DNA of 36,437 bases from the NCBI GenBank assembly GCA_900542505.1, contig UQNV01000021.1:1-36437 (forward strand), written 5' to 3'. The position numbers and the translations under genes are program-made. Source of the stretch: an uncultured Alistipes sp. (GTDB lineage: Bacteria > Bacteroidota > Bacteroidia > Bacteroidales > Rikenellaceae). Below are positions 15,984 through 25,050 of this stretch, one piece after another (the first letter of the stretch is position 1; the number at the start of each line of letters is the position of its first letter). Below the pieces are notes generated by a model. The model searched no databases. It had not been told where the DNA came from and worked only from the letters and a program-made list of their open reading frames with translations.

Positions 15984-18017
15984 ATGGCTACTGAGAATCC
16001 GAATCTTCCTGCTCCCGAGGAGCAAGTCAGCAAGGTTGCTGAAGATGTGCAGCGTGTCGCTCCCGTCGTGAACTCCGAAAACGTCGCCCCCGCCGCTCCG
16101 GCACCGGCCGACGAGCCTGCGCCTGCCGCCCCCGTGGCGGAGGAGCCGATGCCTGCCGCGCAGGACGAAACGGTGGATTTCGCCGATGAAGAGGCGGCGC
16201 TCGCGGCCGAGGATGCCGACCTGTCGCTCGGCGAGGAGTCGCTTGCCGAGGGGGATGCCGAGTCGCTTCAGCCCGCTGCGGCGGACCGCTATGTCGGCCG
16301 GAGCAAGCAGGAACTGCTCGACCTCTTCGCCCGGATGCTCGAAGAGCAGCCCGTGCAGTCGCTCCGCCGCGACGTCGAGGCGATTAAGGTGGCTTTCTAC
16401 AAAATACGCCGCGCCGAGGTCGAAGCGGCGCGCAAGGCCTTCGTCGAGGCCGGCGGCAAGGAGGAGGAGTTTGCGCCTGCGGCCGACGGCTCGGAGGCGC
16501 GGCTCAAGGACCTCATCCGCGAATACCGTACGCGCCGCGACGCCTTCCTGGCCAACCTCGAGCAGGAGAAGGAGGAGAACCTGAAGACGAAGCTCGGCAT
16601 CATCGAGGAGCTCAAGGCGCTGGTCGATTCCGACGAGACGCTCAACCATACCTTCAACCGCTTCCGCGAGCTGCAGCAGCGCTGGAAGGAGACCGGACCG
16701 GTGCCCCAGCAGCAGGTCAAGGACCTGTGGGAGACCTACAACCTCCATGTCGAGAATTTCTACAACTTCATCAAAATCAACAAGGAGCTGCGTGACCTCG
16801 ACCTGAAGAAGAACTACGAGCAGAAGGTTGCCCTCTGCGAGCAGGCCGAGTCGCTGGTGCTCGAGCCGTCGATTGTCGAGGCGTTCCACAAGCTGCAGAA
16901 GCTCCACGACGAGTGGCGCGAAACGGGCCCCGTGGCCAACGAGTACAAGGAGACGCTCTGGGAGCGTTTCAAGGAGGCTTCGAGCCGCATCAACAAGCAG
17001 CACCAGGAGCACTTCGAGGCGCTGAAGGCCGAACAGGTGCACAACCTCGAACTGAAGGAGGGGCTCTGCGTGGCGGCCGAGGAGCTGGTGAGCCAGCCGC
17101 TGACGACCCTCAAGGAGTGGAACCGCGCCAACGAGCGTCTGCTGGAGATTCAGAAGACGTGGAAGACCATCGGTTTCGCCCCGAAGAAGGACAACAACCG
17201 TATCTACGAGCGCTTCCGCGCGGCGTGCGACCGCTTCTTCGAGAGCAAGCGGCAGTTCTTCGCCGGCGTGAAGTCCGAGATGGAGCACAACCTCCAGCTC
17301 AAGAATGAGATATGCGCCCAGGCCGAGGCGCTGCAGAACAGCGAGGAGTGGAAGAAGACCACCGACGAACTGATAGCCCTGCAGGCCCGCTGGAAGCAAA
17401 TCGGCGCCGTGTCGCGCCGCCATTCGGATGCCGTCTGGAAGCGTTTCCGCGCGGCGTGCGACCGCTTCTTCGAGCGCAAGGCGGCCCACTTCGCCGGCGT
17501 CGACGGCGAGCACGAGGAGAACCTTCGCCGCAAGCTGGCGCTGCTCGAGGAGATGGCTGCGGCCGACGTCAAGGCGGGCGGCTACGAGGTCATCAAGGAG
17601 TTCCAGCGCCGCTGGGGCGAAATCGGATTCGTCCCCATCAAGCAGAAGGAGGCCATCCAGAAACGTTACAAGGCCGCCGTCGATGCGCTGTTCGATGCGC
17701 TGCGCGGCTCGGAGCGCGACCGTTCGATGAACCGCTTCCGCGAGAAGGTGTCGTCGCTCAAGGGTGCCGGAGACCGCCGGCTGCGTTCGGAGCGCGAACG
17801 GCTCTACAACAAGGTGCGCCAGATGGAGCAGGACATCGCCCTGCTGGAGAACAACATCGGATTTTTCGCCAAATCGAAGAACGCCGATGCGCTCGTGGCC
17901 GAGGTGAAGGCCAAAATCGAGCGGGCCAAGGCCGAAATGGCCGCCACCATCGAAAAGGTGCGCCTCATCGACCGCGAACAGCAACAGCAGCAACAGCACG
18001 AAGGCGCCGAAGAGTAG
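15984..18017 (+). CDS. DUF349 repeat protein
   Basis: The function of this family is not established. The 677-residue protein starts with an acidic Ala/Pro/Glu-rich region (about 1-95), then a charged helical domain, then five DUF349 repeats of about 70 residues. Each repeat has a Trp-centred core such as RWKETGPVP, EWRETGPVA, TWKTIGFAP, RWKQIGAVS and RWGEIGFVP, followed by a helix like ERFRAACDRFFE, which is identical in two repeats apart from its first residue. A coiled-coil C-terminus ends in a Gln-rich run. No signal peptide is visible, so it is probably cytosolic. Confidence 0.9.
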   Translation: MATENPNLPAPEEQVSKVAEDVQRVAPVVNSENVAPAAPAPADEPAPAAPVAEEPMPAAQDETVDFADEEAALAAEDADLSLGEESLAEGDAESLQPAAADRYVGRSKQELLDLFARMLEEQPVQSLRRDVEAIKVAFYKIRRAEVEAARKAFVEAGGKEEEFAPAADGSEARLKDLIREYRTRRDAFLANLEQEKEENLKTKLGIIEELKALVDSDETLNHTFNRFRELQQRWKETGPVPQQQVKDLWETYNLHVENFYNFIKINKELRDLDLKKNYEQKVALCEQAESLVLEPSIVEAFHKLQKLHDEWRETGPVANEYKETLWERFKEASSRINKQHQEHFEALKAEQVHNLELKEGLCVAAEELVSQPLTTLKEWNRANERLLEIQKTWKTIGFAPKKDNNRIYERFRAACDRFFESKRQFFAGVKSEMEHNLQLKNEICAQAEALQNSEEWKKTTDELIALQARWKQIGAVSRRHSDAVWKRFRAACDRFFERKAAHFAGVDGEHEENLRRKLALLEEMAAADVKAGGYEVIKEFQRRWGEIGFVPIKQKEAIQKRYKAAVDALFDALRGSERDRSMNRFREKVSSLKGAGDRRLRSERERLYNKVRQMEQDIALLENNIGFFAKSKNADALVAEVKAKIERAKAEMAATIEKVRLIDREQQQQQQHEGAEE

Positions 18018-18140
18018 GCGCTGCGGATGCCCGGCCTGCGGCGGATATCGTCCCGGCCGGGTATTTCCGTGCATACCGGCGCTGCGCGTGCGCGGAGCGA
18101 AGACCATAGGAGAACATGTAAAACCCAAAGATAAGCAGTA

Positions 18141-19763
18141 ATGAAACTTGCAAAACCCAAGTACATATTCGTGACCGGAGGCGTCGCCTCGTCGCTCGGC
18201 AAGGGCATTATCTCGGCCTCCATCGCGCGCCTGCTCCAGGCCCGCGGTTATTCGGTAACGATTCAGAAACTCGACCCCTACATCAACGTCGACCCCGGTA
18301 CGCTCAACCCCTACGAGCACGGCGAGTGCTACGTGACGGAGGACGGCGCCGAAACCGACCTCGACCTGGGCCACTACGAGCGCTTCACCAACCAGCCCAC
18401 CTCGAAGGCCAACAACGTCACGACGGGCCGCATCTACAAGAGCGTCATCGAGAAGGAGCGCAAGGGCGAGTATCTGGGCAAGACCGTGCAGGTGATTCCC
18501 CACATCACCGACGAAATCAAGCGCCGCATCCAGCTGCTCGGACAGCAGAAGACCTACGACATCATCATCACCGAAATCGGCGGTACGGTGGGCGACATCG
18601 AGTCGCTGCCCTTCATCGAGTCGGTGCGCCAGCTGCGCTACTCGCTCGGCTACCGCGATACGGCTCTCGTGCACCTGACGCTGATTCCCTACATGTCGGC
18701 TTCGGGCGAGCTGAAGACCAAACCGACGCAGCACTCCGTCAAGGCGCTGCTCGAGAACGGTCTCCAGCCCGACATCCTCGTGCTGCGTACCGAGCATCCG
18801 CTTTCGACGGCACTGCGCCGCAAGGTGGCGCTCTTCTGCAACGTCGACGCCAACGCCGTCATGGAGTCCATCGACGTGCCGACCATCTACGAGGTGCCGC
18901 TCAAGATGCACGCCCAGCATCTGGACGAGGTGGTGCTCGAGAAGCTGAACCTGCCGGTCGAGGGCGAGCCCGACCTGGCGGCCTGGACGGCGTTCGTCGA
19001 GAAAATCAAGAACCCCACGCGGACCATCGACATCGCGCTTGTGGGCAAGTACACCGAACTGCACGACGCCTACAAGTCCATCAGCGAGTCGTTCATCCAC
19101 GCCGGTGCAAGCAACGACTGCCACGTGAAGCTCTCCTATGTCAATTCGGAGAAGCTCACCCGCGAGAACGTCGCCGAGAAGCTGGGCAAGATGTCCGGTA
19201 TCCTCGTGGCGCCTGGCTTCGGCAACCGCGGCATCGAGGGTAAAATCGAGGCGGTGCGTTTCGCCCGCGAAAACGGCATCCCCTTCCTGGGCATCTGTCT
19301 GGGCATGCAGTGCGCCGTCATCGAATTTGCGCGCAACGTGCTGGGTATCGCCGATGCCAACTCGAGCGAGATGGATGCCACGCCCCATCCGGTCATCGAC
19401 CTGATGGAGGAGCAGAAGGGTGTGACGGCCAAGGGCGGCACGATGCGTCTGGGCGCCTATCCCTGCGTGCTGAAGAAGGGCTCGAAGGTGGCCGAGGCCT
19501 ACGGCAAGCTCCACATCTCGGAGCGCCACCGCCACCGCTACGAGTTCAACAACGACTACCTGGCGCAGTTCGAGGCTGCGGGCATGAAGGCCGTCGGCAT
19601 CAACCCCGACACCAACCTGGTCGAGGTAGTCGAGATACCCGAACACCCGTGGTTTGTCGGTACGCAGTACCACCCCGAGTACAAGAGCACGGTGCTGAGC
19701 CCCTCGCCGCTCTTCGTGGCCTTCGTCAAGGCGGCACTTGCCCACGACGACGCCCGCAAGTAA
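18141..19763 (+). CDS. pyrG: CTP synthase
   Basis: Makes CTP from UTP, ATP and glutamine. The 540-residue protein has the N-terminal synthetase domain with the P-loop-like [10 protein letters not shown] (residues 13-22) and the UTP-binding [16 protein letters not shown], then a class I glutamine amidotransferase domain. There the nucleophile is Cys386 in GICLGMQ and the partner residues are His511 and Glu513 in YHPEYKS. It lies 123 bases after the DUF349 gene and 33 bases before yidC. Confidence 0.98.
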   Translation: MKLAKPKYIFVTGGVASSLGKGIISASIARLLQARGYSVTIQKLDPYINVDPGTLNPYEHGECYVTEDGAETDLDLGHYERFTNQPTSKANNVTTGRIYKSVIEKERKGEYLGKTVQVIPHITDEIKRRIQLLGQQKTYDIIITEIGGTVGDIESLPFIESVRQLRYSLGYRDTALVHLTLIPYMSASGELKTKPTQHSVKALLENGLQPDILVLRTEHPLSTALRRKVALFCNVDANAVMESIDVPTIYEVPLKMHAQHLDEVVLEKLNLPVEGEPDLAAWTAFVEKIKNPTRTIDIALVGKYTELHDAYKSISESFIHAGASNDCHVKLSYVNSEKLTRENVAEKLGKMSGILVAPGFGNRGIEGKIEAVRFARENGIPFLGICLGMQCAVIEFARNVLGIADANSSEMDATPHPVIDLMEEQKGVTAKGGTMRLGAYPCVLKKGSKVAEAYGKLHISERHRHRYEFNNDYLAQFEAAGMKAVGINPDTNLVEVVEIPEHPWFVGTQYHPEYKSTVLSPSPLFVAFVKAALAHDDARK

Positions 19764-19796
19764 CGACGACATTTTGAGTAACGAGAAAAAGTTTCG

Positions 19797-21722
19797 ATGG
19801 ACAAGAAATCACTTTTGGGAATTGCCGTCATTGCGGTCCTCTTCCTGGGATTCGCCTATTTCAGCGGCAAGGAGCAGGAACAATATCAGAAGGAGCTGGC
19901 CGCATATGAGGCCTATCAGGACTCGCTGGCAGCTGCGGCTCGCGCCGAGCAGCCGGTCGGGCAGGTTGTCGCCGACAGTCTGGCGACGGTCGACACCCTT
20001 GCGCTGCGCGAGCATCAGGTAGCCCGTCTGGGCGAGTACCTTGCGGCGGCGCGCCAGGGCGAGGAGCGTATCATCACGCTCGAGAACGATGTGATGACGG
20101 TGCGTTTCTCGACGCGCGGCGGTCAGGTTGCGGGTGTGACGCTCAAGGACTATACCCGCTATGCCCCCCGCGGCGAGCGCAACGAGCTGGTCGAGCTCTT
20201 CGACCCGTCGACCGCCAGCTTCGATCTGTCGTTCTATGTGCGCAACGGCCTGAACAACGTCGAGGTCAATACGATGGACTACCTGTTCGAGGCGCAGCCC
20301 GTCGTTCGGACCGATGACGGTGCGCAGCTGCTCACGATGCGGCTTGCCGTGGCGGCGGACGCCTGGCTGCAGTACGAATACCGCATCTACGACGTGCAGA
20401 CGCCCGAGCGCGACTATCTGGTCGACTTCGACGTCCGGCTGGTCAACATGGCGCCGCAGATGGCCAACCAGACCTCCATCGGCATCACCTGGTCGAACTC
20501 CTCCTACCAGAACGAGAAGGGCTTCAAGAACGAGAACATGTATACGACCCTCTCGTACCGCTTCCCGGGCGAATCCTCCATCGAGGACCTGGGCATGAGC
20601 GAGAAGGACAAGAGCAAGAAGGTCTCGACGGCGGTCAACTGGGTGGCCTTCAAGCAGCAGTACTTCTCGTCGGTCTTCATCGCTCCCGAGAACCTGTCGT
20701 ATGCCGAGATGTCGTTCGATACGGCCGAGGAGGGCTCCGAGCTGCTCAAGGACTTCTCGCTGCAGACGGCCGTGCCCTATACGCCGCAGACCGAAGGGTA
20801 TGACTTCTCGTTCTACTTCGGCCCCAACAAGTACGCCATTCTGAAGAAGGTGGCCGACGCCGAGGGCGAGTCGCTCCACCTCGAGCGCCTCATTCCGCTG
20901 GGCTGGGGCATCTTCGGTTGGGTGAACCGCTGGTGCGTGATTCCGGTCTTCGACTTCCTGCGCAACTACATCCCCAACTTCGGTATCATCATCCTGATTC
21001 TGGCGGTGCTCATCAAGCTGGTCATCTCGCCGCTCACCTACAAGAGCTACGTCTCGACGGCCAAGATGCGCGTCATCAAGCCCGAGGTCGACGAACTGGC
21101 CAAGAAGTACCCCAAGCAGGAGGATGCCATGAAGCGCCAGCAGGCGACGATGGAGCTCTACCGCAAGGCGGGCATCAACCCCATGGGCGGCTGCATCCCG
21201 ATGCTCATCCAGCTGCCGATTCTGGTGGCGATGTTCCGCTTCTTTCCGGCCTCCATCGAGCTGCGCGGGCAGTCGTTCCTCTGGGCCGACGACCTTTCGT
21301 CGTACGACAGCGTGCTGAACCTGCCCTTCTCGATTCCCTTCTACGGGGACCACGTGTCGCTCTTTGCGCTGCTGATGGCCGTGGCGCTCTTTGTCTTTTC
21401 CTACGTCAACTACCAGCAGACGGCTTCGTCGCAGCCCCAGATGGCCGGCATGAAGTTCATGATGGTATACCTGATGCCGGTGATGATGCTCCTTTGGTTC
21501 AACAGCTATGCGAGCGGTCTGTGCTTCTACTACTTCCTCTCGAATCTGATTACCATCGGACAGACCTTCTTCATCCGCCGCATGATTGACGACGAGAAAA
21601 TCCACGCCATCATGAAGGCCAACGCCGCCAAACATACCAACGGCAAGAAGTCGCGCTTCCAGCAGCGCTACGAGGAGCTTCTGCGCCAGCAGGAGGCCCA
21701 GCAGCGCGCCAAGCGCAAGTAG
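19797..21722 (+). CDS. yidC: Membrane protein insertase YidC
   Basis: Inserts proteins into the inner membrane alone or with SecYEG. The 641 residues fit the Gram-negative form: an N-terminal transmembrane helix (about 5-22), a large periplasmic beta-domain (about 60-360), and the conserved C-terminal helical core with SPLTYKSYVSTAKMR, the cytoplasmic hairpin KPEVDELAKKYPKQ, and GINPMGGCIPMLIQLPILVAMF. The C-terminus is basic and Gln/Arg-rich. A terminator follows about 40 bases after the stop. Confidence 0.97.
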   Translation: MDKKSLLGIAVIAVLFLGFAYFSGKEQEQYQKELAAYEAYQDSLAAAARAEQPVGQVVADSLATVDTLALREHQVARLGEYLAAARQGEERIITLENDVMTVRFSTRGGQVAGVTLKDYTRYAPRGERNELVELFDPSTASFDLSFYVRNGLNNVEVNTMDYLFEAQPVVRTDDGAQLLTMRLAVAADAWLQYEYRIYDVQTPERDYLVDFDVRLVNMAPQMANQTSIGITWSNSSYQNEKGFKNENMYTTLSYRFPGESSIEDLGMSEKDKSKKVSTAVNWVAFKQQYFSSVFIAPENLSYAEMSFDTAEEGSELLKDFSLQTAVPYTPQTEGYDFSFYFGPNKYAILKKVADAEGESLHLERLIPLGWGIFGWVNRWCVIPVFDFLRNYIPNFGIIILILAVLIKLVISPLTYKSYVSTAKMRVIKPEVDELAKKYPKQEDAMKRQQATMELYRKAGINPMGGCIPMLIQLPILVAMFRFFPASIELRGQSFLWADDLSSYDSVLNLPFSIPFYGDHVSLFALLMAVALFVFSYVNYQQTASSQPQMAGMKFMMVYLMPVMMLLWFNSYASGLCFYYFLSNLITIGQTFFIRRMIDDEKIHAIMKANAAKHTNGKKSRFQQRYEELLRQQEAQQRAKRK

Positions 21723-21761
21723 CGGGAGCGGAGCCCGGCGCAACGGGTTTCGACAGAGCTG

Positions 21762-21811
21762 AACGACCGGGTGGAAATCGCTTGCAAGCGCCTTCCGCCC
21801 GGTCGTTTTCG
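21762..21811 (+). terminator. Terminator after yidC
   Basis: Arms 21762-21776 and 21793-21807 pair over 15 positions with a single G-T wobble, around a loop that itself contains the palindrome CGCTTGCAAGCG. The right arm runs into GTTTTC, a short T-run. Confidence 0.8.
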
Positions 21812-21856
21812 CTTCGGGCCGCGGCCTAACGACCGATAATCAATAGATTGAACAGC

Positions 21857-22906
21857 ATGATGAAAAAGTACACCCTTATTACCGCGCTGCTGCTCTCGGT
21901 GACGGTGGTGGCGCAACCTGCGGCCGAGCGGCCGCTTCCGCCTCAATCAGGAGCGGCGCAATCCGCGGCGGAAAATCCGCTTCCGCCTCGCCCCGAGGCC
22001 GAACAGCCGGAATCAGCCGGTGCGGAGGCACCCGAGCCTCCCGAGCCTCCCGCTCCGCCCGCCGCGCCGGCACATCCCGATGGGCCCGAGCCTCCCGCTC
22101 CGCCCCTGCTGCGTGAGGGAGATGCCTACCGGCTCAGTCGGGTGATTCCCGTCGAGGGACGGCAGGGCGTTGCCGCCGACTCGAACTACTACTACGTTTC
22201 GGGCAGCACGGCGCTCTACAAATACACGAAGCAGGGCAAACTGGTGGCTGTCAACGAGCGTCCTTTCGAGGGGCTGCCCCTTCCTGCCAACCACATCGGC
22301 GACATCGACGTCTGGCGCGGTGAAATCTATGCCGGCATCGAGACCTTCTGCGACGGGGTGGGCGAGCATATCCAGATTGCGGTCTACGACGCTGCGACGC
22401 TCCGCTGGAAACGGTCGATAGCGTGGGAGCCCTCTTCGGGGCAGGTCGAGGTGTGCGGCCTGGCGGTCGACCGCGACAACGCCCGCGTCTGGATGGCCGA
22501 CTGGGTCGACGGACGCTACCTCTACGAGTACGACCTGAAGACGGGAGCCTATCTGCGCCGGGTCCATCTGCGTCCCGTGCCGCAGTGGCAGCAGGGTATC
22601 TTCATGCTCGGCGGGCGGATGCTCCTCTCGGCCGACGACGGCGATGCCGACCTGGACGAGGCGGACAACCTCTATGTGGCCGACCTGCGCGGTGCGACGA
22701 CCTGCGCGACGGTGCTTCCCTTCCGCGAGATGGGCGACTTCCGCCGTGCGGGCGAAATCGAGGGGCTCACCATCGACCCGGCGACGGGCGAGCTGGTGGT
22801 GCTTTCGAACCGCGGCTCGCGCATCGTGCTGGGGATGGTCCGCGGCTTCTATCCCGGCTACGACCGCGAGGTGCACGAACTCTACATCTACGAGCGGGTG
22901 CGTTAG
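21857..22906 (+). CDS. Exported protein with Pro/Ala/Glu-rich linker and beta-propeller-like domain
   Basis: Not assigned to a named gene. The 349-residue protein has a signal peptide (MMKKYTLITALLLSVTVVAQ), a 60-residue Pro/Ala/Glu-rich linker with repeated PLPP and PEPP blocks, and a C-terminal domain of about 270 residues. That domain has repeated strands of propeller type (VAADSNYYYVSG, HIGDIDVWRGEIYAGI, VCGLAVDRDNARVWMADW, GEIEGLTIDPATGELVVLSN). The last repeat resembles SdiA-regulated/SMP-30-like propellers. It probably acts in the periplasm or at the surface. It follows the yidC terminator and converges on an esterase gene. An ATG at 21860 is an equally possible start. Confidence 0.75.
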   Translation: MMKKYTLITALLLSVTVVAQPAAERPLPPQSGAAQSAAENPLPPRPEAEQPESAGAEAPEPPEPPAPPAAPAHPDGPEPPAPPLLREGDAYRLSRVIPVEGRQGVAADSNYYYVSGSTALYKYTKQGKLVAVNERPFEGLPLPANHIGDIDVWRGEIYAGIETFCDGVGEHIQIAVYDAATLRWKRSIAWEPSSGQVEVCGLAVDRDNARVWMADWVDGRYLYEYDLKTGAYLRRVHLRPVPQWQQGIFMLGGRMLLSADDGDADLDEADNLYVADLRGATTCATVLPFREMGDFRRAGEIEGLTIDPATGELVVLSNRGSRIVLGMVRGFYPGYDREVHELYIYERVR

Positions 22907-22950
22907 CTCCGCCACCGGAGGCACCGTCTCCGCCCGCCATTAACGTCAGA

Positions 22951-22990
22951 CGGCGACGCTCCCCGCAGGGGGAGGTCGCCGCCTTTTCTT
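22951..22990 (+). terminator. Terminator after the propeller gene
   Basis: CGGCGAC (22951-22957) pairs with GTCGCCG (22975-22981); an inner CTCCCC/GGGGAG stem extends it, and CCTTTTCTTT follows. It lies between convergent genes and favours the plus strand. Confidence 0.85.
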
Positions 22991-23033
22991 TATCGGGCTG
23001 TGCCCGGGCGGACCGGGCGCGTATCCTGTGCCG

Positions 23034-23885
23034 TTACTCCTGCCCGAATCCGATGCTGACGAAGGTCAGCACGTCGGGCAGCGCCGTGCGCCAGTAACGC
23101 CACGTGTGGCCGCCGTCACGCATGCGGAACTCGAGCGGGATGTTGCGCAGGCGCATTTGCTCGTAGAAGCGGATGTTGCCTTGCCAGAGGAAGTCGTCGT
23201 CGCCGCAGTCGAGCCTCCAGCGTACGGTGCGCAGCGCTGCGGCCTGCTCGTCGGTCATCTGCTGCAGAAACCGCAGCGGACTGTTCTCGATGCGCGAGCG
23301 CTCGTAGTCACTCGGGTCGCCCGTGATGGGGCGCGGCTCCAACGCGGCGCTGAGCGGGCAGGCCGAGCCGAAGAGCTCGGGGTGGTGCTGGGCGTAGGTC
23401 GCCGTGCCGCCTCCGCCCATCGACAGGCCGGCAATGGCGCGGTGGGCCTTGTCGCTCAGGATGCGGTAGCGTCGCTCGACGGCGGGCATCAGCTCCTCGA
23501 AGAAGAAGCGTTCGTAGGGCCAGTCGGGAACATTGTAGTAGCCCATGTGGCGTCCCGTGTGGTTCTCGTCCTCTCCCGAGGCGTCGGGCATGACGACCAC
23601 CATCCTGGCCGAGCGTCCCTCGGCGATGGCTTCGTCGACAATCTGCTGCATCTGCCCCTTGGTGGGTTCGCTCCATGCGGTGTGGGTGTCGCTCGCGCCG
23701 TGGAGCAGGTAGAGCACCGGATAGCGGCGCGTGGTATCGGCGTCGAATCCGTCGGGAAGGTAGATTGTGCAGCTCTTCTCGGCACCGAGCAGTTCGCTCC
23801 GGAGCGTGAAGGTCTCGAGCCGGCTCTGGGCCGTGAGCGGGGCGGCGAAGAGGAGCATCGCCGCAAACATCATCATTCGTCTCAT
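23034..23885 (-). CDS. Secreted esterase, esterase D/XynC-like alpha/beta hydrolase
   Basis: Probable exported carboxylesterase. The 283-residue protein has a signal peptide (about 1-20, ending PLTAQ), then an alpha/beta-hydrolase of the feruloyl-esterase/esterase D type. Nucleophile Ser155 sits in GLSMGG, acidic candidates are D229-D231 in LDCGDDD, and His260 lies in DGGHTWRYW. YPVLYLLHGASD supplies the oxyanion loop. Family members often remove acyl or feruloyl groups from plant polysaccharides; no glycoside hydrolase is adjacent to support a specific substrate. Its start overlaps the stop of the upstream protease gene by 4 bases. Confidence 0.88.
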   Translation of the reverse strand: MRRMMMFAAMLLFAAPLTAQSRLETFTLRSELLGAEKSCTIYLPDGFDADTTRRYPVLYLLHGASDTHTAWSEPTKGQMQQIVDEAIAEGRSARMVVVMPDASGEDENHTGRHMGYYNVPDWPYERFFFEELMPAVERRYRILSDKAHRAIAGLSMGGGGTATYAQHHPELFGSACPLSAALEPRPITGDPSDYERSRIENSPLRFLQQMTDEQAAALRTVRWRLDCGDDDFLWQGNIRFYEQMRLRNIPLEFRMRDGGHTWRYWRTALPDVLTFVSIGFGQE

Positions 23886-24979
23886 TTCGGGTCGTTTGTC
23901 GTAAGGTTTTTATGGTCGGGTTGGCTGCCGGCGGGGTCCGCTGCGTCGGCCGGGGTGAGCAGTGCGACCAGGCGGTCGAGCTGCGGCACACCGTATCCCA
24001 CCTCGCGGTCGGGCGTCGCGGCCCGGCTGCCTGAGGCGCGGAGCGCGGCAATCAGCGTGGCGCGGTCCACACGGTTGTATTGGAGCATCGCGGCGCAGAG
24101 CCCCGCAATGACGGGTGTCGAGAAGGAGGTTCCGCGGGGCGAGTCGCTGACGACCACGTCGGGCTTGATGTAGTCCGCCTCGGGGCGCCCCGTACTGCTG
24201 TACTCCCTGCGCGTTTGACCCTCCCAGTCGACGGCGCCGACCGTCACGGCCTCGCGCACGTCGCCCGGAAAGCCGATGTAGCGCCACGGCTTGTCGCCCT
24301 CGTTGCCGGCGCTCTGGATGAAGAGCAGCCGTGGGTGGGCACGCAGTATGCTGTCGAGGAAGCGCGAAATCCGCGAACTCCGTCCGTCGAGCAGCTCGGG
24401 CGTGTAGCCGTCGAAGTCGTCGAAGGAGGTGTAGCTGATGGAGCAGGTGATGAGGTCCACCTTCTTGTCGAGCAGCCACTCGATGCCCCGCATCATGCGC
24501 TCCTCCTCGCTGCGCGGCTCCCGGTCTTGAAGGTCGATTTTCGCCAGGTAGAATTCGCTTCGGGGGGCCAGCCCGAGCAGTGTGTCGCTCCCCATGCGGC
24601 CGCCGATGTTCATGCAGACCTGCCGGCCGTGTTCCATCGGGTCGCGGAAGAATCCGGTCGTGTCTCCGGTCGTGAAGTCGCGGTAGTCGACGACGCGGAG
24701 CTCGCGGGTGCGGGGGTCGCTCCGCAGCGAGCCGAACCCGGCGTCGAGCACTCCGATGCGGATGCCGCGGCCGTCCAGAGCGAGCGAATCGTAGCGCGGC
24801 TCCATCATCTGTCCGATTTCGCGCGAGTAGGTCCGTGCGTATCCCTTCGTCCAGCCGCCCAGCGCATCGTCGATTGCCTGGCGGATGTCGGCGCAGCCGC
24901 CTGCAAACAGCAACGCCGCGGCTGCGGCAAGCGTCGCAATGGAGAACCGATTCCTTGATTTACGGTCGTATCGCGCCAT
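23882..24979 (-). CDS. Subtilisin-family (S8) serine protease lipoprotein
   Basis: Predicted lipid-anchored protease of 365 residues. A hydrophobic signal ends in a lipobox with Cys29 (LLFAGGC). The catalytic triad is visible as Asp79 (GVLDAGFG), His117 (EHGRQV) and Ser285 (RGTSFSTP), with Asn226 (SAGNEGD) for the oxyanion hole. The start at 24979 is chosen because it gives the signal peptide; the open frame continues upstream in antisense to rlmI. It lies 71 bases after the methyltransferase gene and overlaps the esterase gene by 4 bases. Substrate unknown. Confidence 0.9.
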   Translation of the reverse strand: MARYDRKSRNRFSIATLAAAAALLFAGGCADIRQAIDDALGGWTKGYARTYSREIGQMMEPRYDSLALDGRGIRIGVLDAGFGSLRSDPRTRELRVVDYRDFTTGDTTGFFRDPMEHGRQVCMNIGGRMGSDTLLGLAPRSEFYLAKIDLQDREPRSEEERMMRGIEWLLDKKVDLITCSISYTSFDDFDGYTPELLDGRSSRISRFLDSILRAHPRLLFIQSAGNEGDKPWRYIGFPGDVREAVTVGAVDWEGQTRREYSSTGRPEADYIKPDVVVSDSPRGTSFSTPVIAGLCAAMLQYNRVDRATLIAALRASGSRAATPDREVGYGVPQLDRLVALLTPADAADPAGSQPDHKNLTTNDPK

Positions 24980-25050
24980 CTTTGTTCCGTTCTTGCAGTG
25001 TTCTCTGTCAGTCTGCGCTTGGGTCTCTGTGCCTGCCGGAGCGGGTGCGG

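Noticed and set aside
15966..19772. Very long minus-strand open frame (1268 codons) opposite the DUF349 gene and pyrG
   Set aside because: The sequence is a Leu/Arg/Val/Glu-rich antisense shadow of two conserved genes and has no recognisable domain.
19809..21743. Minus-strand open frame opposite yidC
   Set aside because: Antisense to a conserved gene, with His/Arg-rich composition and no motif.
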